The position numbers and the translations under genes are program-made. The notes beneath the pieces are model-generated. The model was given only the letters and a program-made list of their open reading frames with translations, did no database searches and was not told the origin of the DNA. Shown piece by piece: positions 50,371-59,721 of a stretch of DNA of 64,000 bases (position 1 is its first letter; each line of letters opens with the position of its first letter). Location of the stretch: positions 457,441,731 through 457,505,730 of the forward strand of contig CM062810.1 of NCBI GenBank assembly GCA_031772625.1. The letters are read 5' to 3'. This DNA is from Pinus tabuliformis (lineage: Eukaryota > Streptophyta > Pinopsida > Pinales > Pinaceae).

Positions 50371-50530
50371 TTAGACCTCATCATTGTAAATATGCTCTTT
50401 TTACAAGTTTTAAGTGTAGACCTAATTAGACTCCATGCCCAATGGAACACTAGGAAGTATTACTGATCTTGCTTTTGTATGAAAGGCAGTGGTCTACGGT
50501 TCTTGAAACCTCACAGGGAGGCTTTCATCC

Positions 50531-50544
50531 CAAAAAGGAGCCAG
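50531..50544 (+). promoter_or_regulatory. Element B polypurine tract
   Basis: AAAAAGGAGCCAG immediately precedes the 3' LTR; it is purine-rich apart from the CC. Confidence 0.5.
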
Positions 50545-52234
50545 TGTTAGCTCCGCTATGCAGCACTGACTTTTTAAGGTCAGAGAGGATCATGGTCCGT
50601 TTGGTTATGATCAAAAGGAGGCTCACATTGGTCGTTGTTTCCTTCCTTCCTTCATCTCACTCTTCTCTAAACCCTCCTCATTCCCTGAATAAGCCTTCTG
50701 AAACCCGACAAAGCCCCTTTTGGCCTTAGCCCTGAGCACAAAACCACAAGCCTACCATAAGACCTTACCATATGTATTCGCACTTTCATAACTCACCACG
50801 CTTCATCTCCACTGTTGATCACCCTGCCGATCCAATGGCTCCCGTCGCACCCAATAAAGCGACCTGCTCAATCATTTCCCACTGTCAGATCATCTCTGCT
50901 AGGATCTGACGGTCTTCGCTCTCATCGCGCCAACAACATAATCGAGCGTTAGTGTGCGATGAGAGCGGTTTTTCTCTCTCATCCGCTGCTATGTGTCGAT
51001 CACTGAATGGAATCGCGTGACCCGGGCATTTACCGCTTAGTGCCCAAAAGCGGTGCGATGAATACCTTTACCTTCCAACCAAACCGCCCCGCTTGTTAAA
51101 CGCCTGCGAAACTCCGCTTTCCGATGGCCGTCCGATCTATCCGCTGCTGATCCAATGGCCCGGATTCATCCCGCTCCCACCTCGGCCGATAGCCTCCGTC
51201 AAGCCATCTCTGTCGTCCATTTTCCTGATCTGACGGTTGTCCTTCCCTCTCATCTAGACTATCTGTTTGCCCATGCATTCCACATCCTTGACCTCTCTAT
51301 TGCCCAAAGGAGGAGATGACCAGTACTGCCAGTACCAGTCACAGCCAGTGCCTAACAACCATATTTAATAGTAAGCATGGAAAAAGGGGAAAGGAAATAG
51401 CATGACCCTGTAACTAAAATTATCAGTCATGGACTCGACCGGTACGAACTCTCCAACATTCTAAAAGGATAGCATAGCACCTGAACAGATCAGATTCACC
51501 CACTGAAGCAAGCAAACACGTTTAGAGACTCCATCAGGCAGTTAAATGCAGTTGGTGGTCAATTATGACCCCTCCATGCCTAAAAATGCCAAGTGCCCTT
51601 GTAATGTAAATCTATAAATATCCAGAAGCAAGATGTAATCAGGGTTGGCATTTGATGTAAGGTTCAACTTTTGGAGACTGTAGATATTTTGTCACTTGCA
51701 GCATCCCGTCTTCATTTTCAACTAATACAAGCTTCTTTTGTTGTTAATTGCTCACTTTCCATTTCCGTCAGTGTCAAGCTTGTACCTGATGTGTTGTGTT
51801 CTTGAGCTTTTGATGTTTAGCATTAGATAATTGTCATCTTATCTCTGTGTTAGATTCTTGTATGCATCATTGAATAGGTTTCCTAGGTTTCTTTCTATCT
51901 AATGCAGGAGAGCTGTCATCCTGTCTTTGCATTAGTAGATTAGATTTACAAGTTTCTTTACTAGTTGCAGCCGACCATCACATGGTCTTGTGTATCTGCT
52001 GGTGTGGTTAGTATTCTCCATATTCACCTAATCTCTAAAACTATGAGCATTGTTGTTCTAAAGCCTTGTAGTCTGAGGGTGTTCACGCATGTATGGACTG
52101 AAACAAAGTAGAAGTGGTTATCTGGCTTGAACCAAACCATCATTTCTTCCATTAAACCTGCAACAATAGTTGAATTTATATGTTACCAGGCATCTCCGAG
52201 CTACAACCTAGGAAAGTTTCTTGGAATCCTAACA
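50545..52234 (+). mobile_element. Element B 3' LTR
   Basis: TGTTAGCTCC...CCTAACA, 1,690 bp, followed by CTACC. In the first 80 bases I count five differences from the 5' LTR, mostly C/T or G/A. Confidence 0.93.
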
Positions 52235-52239
52235 CTACC

Positions 52240-52395
52240 AACAAAGTCATCTTACTTGCCTCTGTGAAAAATCGTGGTCAATGCATTACCATATGACCCA
52301 CTGCTGGGACTCCTACACCAAACAGTCTGAGGTCTAATTGGGACTTCTTACTGGGGATATCCCCTTACATGTTGGTGGGTCCATCATCATCAACA
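52240..52395 (+). mobile_element. Element C 5' LTR, part 2
   Basis: Continues the interrupted LTR from AACAAAG to CATCATCAACA. It matches 58,765-58,919 of the 3' LTR and the minus-strand end of D at 37,068-37,250. Confidence 0.85.
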
Positions 52396-52420
52396 TTTTG
52401 GTGCTAGAAGGAGGGCCAGA
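52396..52420 (+). promoter_or_regulatory. Likely primer-binding site of element C
   Basis: TTTTGGTGCTAGAAGGAGG follows the LTR end directly, as plant Gypsy priming sites do (TTGGTGCYAGAAGG type). I could not assign the tRNA. Confidence 0.5.
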
Positions 52421-52467
52421 TGACAAGCTGAGTCCTCACATCTATTTTGAATATCTACACATCTACC

Positions 52468-54331
52468 ATGACTAACTACCGAGTTTCTCTTCCAGAGTGC
52501 ATGTCCTATGGAAATGAATTCATTATCTCAGAAAATCTCTCGAATAACTTGTCTCATAAAACATTTGATGGTGGAGGCTACGTAGCCTTGGTTAGGCAGG
52601 CGGTGGGCATTGTAGGCTCATGCGAAAGAAATGGATTCTTTGAAGAATACATGAGCTGCGCGTTGTTCGTCTACACGCTTCGAGGGAACCTAATTCACTG
52701 GCGTGCCACGCTGCCCGAAAAATCTATTCATTCTCTTACTCATCTGGTCGGAGAGATAGATCATGCTTTCAATCACTTCAACTATAAAGCACTCAACAAA
52801 GAAATTCTATAATTACGGAAAGAACCTTATAAATCCATTGAACAATTTTACATGTGCTTTTGTAATCTTGCATACCGATTCCCTGAAGATGATATTGATT
52901 GGGAATTTCTCGAAGGGAGATTTGAGTATATTCTTCATATATCTAAAAATCCACAATTCTTGAAATCACTCGAATCCAACTCATACTCCGGTGATAGAAC
53001 TACACAATCACAAGCAGGCACAGTCGCTGTCACAAGTGACTTCCAACCTTCACCTCATCCAACAGCTCCACCACCGCGGAGTGATGTGGGAGATCATGCA
53101 CATACCTCTATTGAACTGTCACATCCTCCCACCCCACTTTCTCTTGATATTTGTGCAGATTTGGCTTGCAAGCCTGTTGGTTGTCACGTGGATTCATTCC
53201 CTCGACCTCCTTCCTCGCATTCTATTGATCCTTTGGATTGCACTGTGTTGTGTTCTTCCATTCCGGACTTCTCTTCTGTTGTGAACAAGGATCATGTTGA
53301 TGACGAAGTTGGTGTTATGCAACCAACCTGTGCGATCATTCTTGATGAGTGTGTGCAGGAATCTAAAGGAGAACTCGTGGTGAAGGATGACTCCTGTTCA
53401 GTTGCGCCTCATCTACTTCATCCTGACATCCCTTGTGATTCTGCCACTGCTCATTTCCCCTGTGAAAACTCATTTCTAGATGCTTCAGCTTCCGATCATT
53501 CACAGGACACGTCGGATGTCAGTCTATCATTATAGTGTGGAGAGGACACATCTTCCTCAGGAAATCCATCCAATCTATAATCTATCTTTATTGAAAACAT
53601 AAAGGGTGAACATCTTTTCTTCCCATTTACCCCTCTACCCCATTCATCAAATCATGAGGATTCTGACAAACATCTTGAGTTTTCTGATCTTGGTTGTCAT
53701 GATCTATTCACTTCCTCATCTAATCACGATGTTGATTCAATCATTGTTAATCTATCCAAGACACTGGTCTATGATGATCTATCTATCAATGAAGTCGAAA
53801 CCCCCCCCGACTGTCGATGCACTTCAGCGCGAGCTGATGGTTATGTCAGACCCTTGCTGTCGTGAGGTTGGTTTCACTTCCAGTCAGAAAATTGTCGAAA
53901 CACTCAAGTATCCTCATCGCTCTTTTCTTTGCATAGAAGATCAACCCAACACCCAGATTTCGCTTTCTCCACTCGAACTACACGATCCCATCACTCATGC
54001 ATTGGAGGAATCTTACATAGCAGGCACACATGCAAAACATAAGTGGTCTACCTTTCTCATGTTTGCTTGCATGTCACAGTCAAGAGAATGCATACACTCA
54101 ACATCTGCACACATTATAGCACAGTACCATGGCAGCTCCACAGAATGCATGTCATGCGCTTTCACTCATCTTTGTTCTATGGTTCCTTATAAGCTCGGAG
54201 TATGCTTGTCTTCACTATTCCATATTTTTTGTTTGTTGGTTCGCACAACTATCTTTTTCACGAACTATGCCTTCACCAACATGGGTCAACCAATGCGTCG
54301 GTGGCTACATTGGAAGTATCACTTCATGTGA
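52468..54331 (+). pseudogene. Element C gag-like polyprotein
   Basis: From ATG 52,468 (MTNYRVSLPECM) one frame runs to about 53,800, with stops at TAA 52,810, TAG 53,533 and TAA 53,578. It then shifts at a run of eight C (53,801-53,808) into the frame that ends at 54,331. The capsid-like part is about 52,680-52,960 (NLIHWRATLPEKSI, KSIEQFYMCFCNLAYRFPE). A Ser/Pro/His/Asp-rich middle follows. The C-terminal 250 residues end in a hydrophobic stretch (CLSSLFHIFCLLVRTTIFF). No protease, RT, RNase H or integrase motif is seen. Confidence 0.65.
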
Positions 54332-55391
54332 GATGACCCATGCACCGTTAGCTTAGGAGTAGGAGTAGTGTTTTCTTTCAGTTGTTTGCATGCATGTTTG
54401 TTTCTTACTTGCTTTGTTTGCTTGTTTGTTTGCTTGCTTCTTTTCTTACTTGCTTTGATTTCCCTTTTGCCCCTGCTCTTGATTTTCTTTATTGTTTGTT
54501 AGTTCTCTTGTTCCGTTTGTATGTTAGTTTCACATGAAACCATGTATGACTCTTGAAGCAAGATGGGTAAAGTACAAGAGGCCTTGAGTTGCTATCACTA
54601 CTTGGTTATCTGTCATCTTGCCTCTGTATGAAGAACTTGTTACTTTTAGTCTGTGATACGTCGAAGGAAAATACATATTGTTCGAAGTGAACCTTGGTGA
54701 AAACACAATGCTTGCGCACTAATTAGTATCACCTACTCTAGTTGGTTGTTTTTGGGTTAATCCTTTTCAGCTCAGTCAAGTAGAGTAAGGTGAGGGGGAA
54801 AACCTTAACAAGCATGTCAGAGGTATAATAAACTACTTCTATGCAAGAACAACCTCTCATGCTCTCAATAATTCAGGATCCCTCTTCCACCTCTGGAATG
54901 AATAAATGATATGCACAGTTACGAAGATGAAAAATGAAAAAATGAAAAAGTGAAAAAAGTTTGATAAAATGAGAATGAATAAGGTGAAAGAAGAAAAATG
55001 CTTCTTGCATAGAAAGGTGATGCAAGTAAATTTGTTAGGGTACTGACCAGGTTCACTAGAAGCGGAGCCATGCTTATGTCCTATGTGACTTCGCCAAGGT
55101 ACTATCCAGGCCTGTTGATAGCGGAGCAACACTAGAGATGAACTAAGACTCTCACGACTATACTGCTTGTGCACCAATATACCCCTCAACCCCAATCGAA
55201 AAAATTGTGTTGCTTTGGCTTGGAATGTGTGTCAATCGACTAAGAGCTTGGTAGATGCTACATCTTACAATCAATCTAGTGTGGAAACCAAGAGGAGCTG
55301 AGAACTGAACAATACTTCCGGAGGTGTTAGACTTGATTTTCACGAATAAGGTCCATTCAAAGAGCTGGAGTTCTACCAGTGTGTCACCAAG
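54332..55391 (+). other. Element C 3' untranslated interior
   Basis: About 1 kb without coding sequence: TTTGCTTG-type low complexity (54,380-54,450), a purine run GTGAGGGGGAAAA (about 54,790) and a short AG-rich run. No clean polypurine tract abuts the 3' LTR. Confidence 0.5.
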
Positions 55392-55599
55392 TGTTGTAGC
55401 GGCTACAACCACCCTCCAAAATTTTTCCCTAGCTTTTTTTTGGAGCCTCCCTTCCAACCGTCACAATAACATGTCTTGCTTGGTCAGGTACATAAGCTTC
55501 ATTTTTTTCTTGCACAAAGGCAGCCTGTCGATCATAGCTCAATGCATTCCCCTCACAAGCTGATCATCCAGACATGGTCCAGCTGCAGGCTGAGCAGCT

Positions 55600-55815
55600 C
55601 CCCCAATAAATTGCGCAATTCTGGAGGGCAACCAGCCTTCCCTCCAAAAATTGCGCAATCTTGACTGGCATCCTGCCGGGCTCCAGAATTGCGCAATTCT
55701 AGCAATCAACACTCATAGTGAAAATTGCGGAATTTTCCCCAGCAAGGCTGCTCAGCACATAATTTGCACAAATATGGGCAACAGTCAGTTTCTCTACCTA
55801 GAAATTGCGCGAATC
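55600..55815. repeat. TTGCGCAA palindrome cluster 1 in C 3' LTR
   Basis: Instances at about 55,609, 55,650, 55,688 (full AATTGCGCAATT), 55,724 (one mismatch) and 55,805, at steps of about 40 bp. Between them TTCTGGAGGG and TTCCCTCC can pair. Confidence 0.8.
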
Positions 55816-56604
55816 CCCTGGGAAACCAGCCCAACTCCCAGCTAGAAATGCGCATTTTCTCCCATCAGTGGAGTAGTCTCTTGCATGTGTAACTGAGTTG
55901 ATCGGTTCCCTACGGGACTGAGCAAAAATGACTTGCATGCATGGGTTGCTTCTCCCAAGGTAGCATGCAAAGGCATCCCTTGTTTCAGGGATCTATTTTT
56001 AGCAGTTGGAGGTTACATGCAAGGATCATTTCAGAAACCTCACACCAAGTGTCGCTTTCCCTAGATATGTGGCATGCGCGTCAAAACCTCGATGTTATCA
56101 AAACTCATCAACTGGATGCTGCAGAGCTCACTTCTCACATTGACCTTACAACTCTAACATCCCACATCACATCTAGGATCTATCGGCACACTCAGCTCAA
56201 CTGTTTTGGGGTAAGCTCCCTATCCATGATTTGTGTTGCATTTCTGGCGCTTTTTGTGTTTCGCTTCGTATGAATGTTATCTGCTTGATTTCAATGAACA
56301 CTTGTTATCATTTTGATACATACTAGCTTGTTCTAGCACCATTTTAGTTTTCATTGCTATCTCACTGTTGTCACATGCATGAAACTGTTTTGCATGAACG
56401 ATCGCCAATTCGGCGACTCGCCTCACCCACATGCATGTTTTTCCGTTTTCTGAATATGTCATTCACCGTTTTCATGCATGATCATTCACTTATGTTTACA
56501 CTCAGTATCACCATGCATTCACATTCACATTCACTTTCAATTGCCCGTCAGCGACTCTAGGCAGCCTTGGCCTGGACTCTACCTCACCAAGAGCCTCACC
56601 AAGA

Positions 56605-56930
56605 CAACATTGCGCAATCCTGAGAGGGAAGGCTCTGCCTTCCTCTTCAAAAATGTGCATTTTTTCCTAGCAGTTTTTTCCTCGGCCCACTTTGCGCAAT
56701 CCTAAGGGACAGTGGTTGCCGGCCCAGAAAATTTCACAATGTAATCACTGAGCCTACAGCCATTACTAGCTAAGATTGTGCATTGTGCAATTCTAGTAGT
56801 CAGCAGCCATACTGCACTGTGCATTGCACGGTTCTAGTAGTCAATCAGTCTCCTAGTAGTCCAGACTGTGCCTTGCGCATTCTTGGCAGTCAATCTCCCG
56901 ACCGAAATTGCACAACCTTCATGAGCAATC
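56605..56930. repeat. TTGCGCAA palindrome cluster 2 in C 3' LTR
   Basis: TTGCGCAAT near 56,610 and 56,693, with decayed forms (TTTCACAATG, TTGTGCAATT, TTGCACGG, TTGCACAA) through 56,920. The same order is found at 43,080-43,400 and 43,960-44,200 in the 5' LTR. Confidence 0.65.
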
Positions 56931-58197
56931 ACACAGGTATGTTGCAAGTCAGTTCTCAAGTTCATTTTGTTTTTCGACTGATAGATTGCTTTCCATGAGT
57001 GTTTCCATGTCTCTAGGTATTGCAGGTGTTCATCTACCTCTCAGCAGTGTAGATACAATGGTTTTAAGAGAGTAGAGTCGAAGACACCATTCAGAGCACA
57101 CTTGGGGATATAGTCAATCATGTGTCTGTGAACTTGCCTACCCACAAAGATATCGATTTGTTCATAGACAAGGACATCAAGATATGATGGCAATAGCCTC
57201 ATAACGAGCAACATATTGAACACGAATGGAAGGTAGCACACCAAATGCAACGAACACGAGAGGAATGTTGTTGACAACATAGAGGCGGAACAAGGTTGCA
57301 AGCTCAAGCAGATCCACTGGTGATGAAAGAAACTTTGGAGACTCAAGTTATGAGGTGACGATGCGACATGAAAATCGCGCAAAGACGAAGAATGGAATGG
57401 AGAAGGAGTTGCATGTGCTGAAGCAGCAACTTAAGAAAGAACATGAAGCTGCACAGACAAGCGAATGAGTGCAGCAGGAATAGGAACAACAGGGGGCGCA
57501 ACATACATTCACGGATGAAACTGCGCCTGTACAAGTTAAAGATCCATCCCAGCAGTTGGAATGGAGCAGACATGGTGAGCAGTGTTTTTGGTCGCATGCA
57601 AGGGATTCAACAACATGCATGTCATTGTGCACACACATGCGATCCAACCCATTCAACACACTCACCAAGGCGAAGATAATAAGCAAGTCCAACTGGAGCT
57701 GAACATGTACTTCGGCAAGTTGATGCGCATGCCCACTAGCACACACTTGAATATCAGCACAGACACTATGCATTAGTGTGTCACAGGTTCAGCCACACCA
57801 AAGAAGACATTGTGCATGTTAGCAGACGAGTTGGATGAAGGAGCCATACCAATACACCAAATGCAATGGAGGCAAGAGTTCGCTTCGGAAAGATGTCACG
57901 ATGGGGTGCATGCACAATATCACAGATGACCAAGCTTTGCATAATCTCACCACCTTCACCATCAGAAGCATGTCAAAGTGTTGGTCTCACCTCAACGGAC
58001 CGAGTGCGAGTGATGTCTTGCATGGCTTTCTCAAGCCATTTTGTCTCACATGAGCACATGTGCATTGTAATGTAATGTTATGTCAAGTGGAAGTTCAATT
58101 GTCAATAGTTGGATGTAACAATCATAGAGTAAATGAAGAATCATGAGGGTAGATGGACTATCACAAAGGGGAATGTCAAGGGTCACCCCACCCTTTG

Positions 58198-58207
58198 CTA
58201 TAAATAG
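58198..58207 (+). promoter_or_regulatory. TATA box in C 3' LTR
   Basis: CTATAAATAG after CCACCCTTTG. Transcripts starting just downstream would define a U3 of about 2.8 kb in this LTR. Confidence 0.7.
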
Positions 58208-58924
58208 AACCTCATAACTTATTGTCAAGGCTTTTGGTCAGCCAATCTTCCGATAAGACTATTTTGGAGAGAGCTTGGATAGTATTGTAACGCGCCTTGG
58301 CTTCTCCACTACACGGAGTTAGTACATATCTTTGGAGGATCAAGCGGATGTGGCAGTAACGTTCCACTATTGGAGATAGTGGTTGGACATGGATGTATTG
58401 TATGACTGGAACTTACACTTCTTTATATAATAAGATCCAACACATTTCATGCATATGTTGTATTGTATTCCAGCTATATTGCTTATTCTAAATGGGATAT
58501 GTATTTTCTTTCTTATGCATGCATGTATGGACTATTATGTATGAGTACGTATGAATCTTTCTGAAATGTGTTGTTGGTTTAACCATCACTTTGGATTTCC
58601 AACTAACTTGCTTTCCAGCTTGTGATGCGTCTTTGCTCATGTGTTCCCTTCCCATCCGAGTACTATTACAGGTTTCCAAGGGGCGCACTCATCTCAACCC
58701 CCATGTGTTAGAACCTCTCATGCACCTTCCTTGACTCACTGTAGCTGTCACACCCTTGCTACCAACAGATTCATTTTACTTGCCTCTGTGCGAAATCACA
58801 GTCAAGGCATTACCATACAACCCACTGTTGGGACTCCTACACCAAACAGTTTGAGGTATAATTGAGACTTCTTGCTGGGGAGATCCCCTTACATGTTGGC
58901 GGGTCCAACACTATCAACAGGATG

Positions 58925-59716
58925 TTAGAGCTCTACGATCGATGCGAGGAATGAGCTTTGCAACATCAAATAAATAAGTTTGATAAAATCGAGGTTTATG
59001 ATGCGCATGCAACAAATTTAGGAAAAAACGACACTTGGCTGGAGGTTTCTAAAATGAATTTTGCATGTAACCTGCAGCTGTTATAAACGGATCCCTAAAA
59101 TCCAGGTATTTTTTATTTTTAATTTTTTAATTTATTTATTTTTTTCGGGAAGAGAAACCCATGCATGCAAATCCAGATTTCTTAGTCCTGGAGGGAATTG
59201 GTCAACTTGGGTGTACATGCAACAGTCTCCAAGCCTCGGAGTAGCTTTTGCATAGTTTCTGGGCTGAACAAGTTTGGTTGTCCCTCAAGCATTGCACAAT
59301 TTCTGGACTGAAGCCCTGGCTGTCAGTCAGAATTGCGCAATTTTTTAGAGGAAGCCCAGTGATGGGTTACATTGCGCAGTTTCCAGAGGGAAGGCTACCT
59401 GGCTGTTTTGCGCATTTCTGGAGAGCAGCAGGCAACCCAGATGGATTGTGCAATTTCTAGAGGGAAGGTTGGTTCCCCTCCAGAATTGCGCAATTTTCCA
59501 AGTGAACATCACAACCAAAAACTGACCAAGTTCCAGAATGTCAGCCTGTGGGTGGGAGACAAACAAGCTATCAAACACAGGCTAGTAAGCCACTGAAACT
59601 CAGTTGAAGCATTTGTACTTGGACATTGCAAGACATGCTGCCAAGGATGGTTAGTTGGGAGGCTCCAAAACGAAGCCAAGGAAAAATTTTGGAGGGTGGT
59701 TGTAGCCCCTACAACA
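58925..59716 (-). mobile_element. Solo LTR D, left (5') part
   Basis: Minus-strand start of D (59,716) down to its interruption by C. It contains four or five TTGCGCAA copies (59,330-59,490). The bases GGATG (58,920-58,924) are the second copy of the C duplication. Confidence 0.82.
59325..59495. repeat. TTGCGCAA palindrome cluster in LTR D start
   Basis: AATTGCGCAATT at about 59,332 and 59,484, ATTGCGCAGT near 59,373, TTTGCGCAT near 59,407 and ATTGTGCAAT near 59,447, about 35-40 bp apart, with GGAGGG/CCCTCC flanks. Confidence 0.8.
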
Positions 59717-59721
59717 GTATC

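Larger units (their letters stand above)
45969..52234 (+). mobile_element. Gypsy element B, internally deleted (TR-GAG type)
   Basis: The 6.27-kb element is inserted in the 5' LTR of C with the perfect target duplication CTACC (45,964-45,968 and 52,235-52,239). The LTRs start TGTTAGCTC and end CCTAACA: 45,969-47,636 (1,668 bp) and 50,545-52,234 (1,690 bp). They differ mainly by transitions and a roughly 21-bp indel near the SCAAGCTTGTACC site. The 2.9-kb interior holds gag, an RNase H remnant and the end of integrase; protease, RT and the integrase core are absent. Confidence 0.93.
41865..58919 (+). mobile_element. LTR element C, gag-only, with very long LTRs
   Basis: The complete element is bounded by GGATG duplications. 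The 5' LTR is 41,865-45,968 plus 52,240-52,395 (about 4.26 kb, split by element B). The internal region is 52,396-55,391 (3.0 kb) and the 3' LTR is 55,392-58,919 (3.53 kb). LTRs begin TGTTGTAGCGGCTACAACC and end TCAACA. The interior encodes only a gag-like protein, so the element must depend on another for reverse transcriptase and integrase. This resembles plant LARD/TR-GAG elements. It was inserted into D in opposite orientation. Confidence 0.88.
55392..58919 (+). mobile_element. Element C 3' LTR (3.53 kb)
   Basis: TGTTGTAGCGGCTACAACC...CTATCAACA, uninterrupted, followed by GGATG. It carries palindrome clusters, remnants of the LTR coding region (about 57,060-57,190 and 57,400-57,790), and TATA at 58,198. 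Confidence 0.9.

Noticed and set aside
54129-54331. Env-like gene from the hydrophobic end of the C gag polyprotein
   Set aside because: One short hydrophobic stretch, no signal peptide or separate start; kept only as a note within the gag entry.
41095-59495. CRISPR-like look of short palindromic repeats with unique spacers
   Set aside because: This is a plant nuclear LTR. The repeat is 8-12 bp, variably decayed, and spacers are homologous between LTR copies; there is no leader or cas context.
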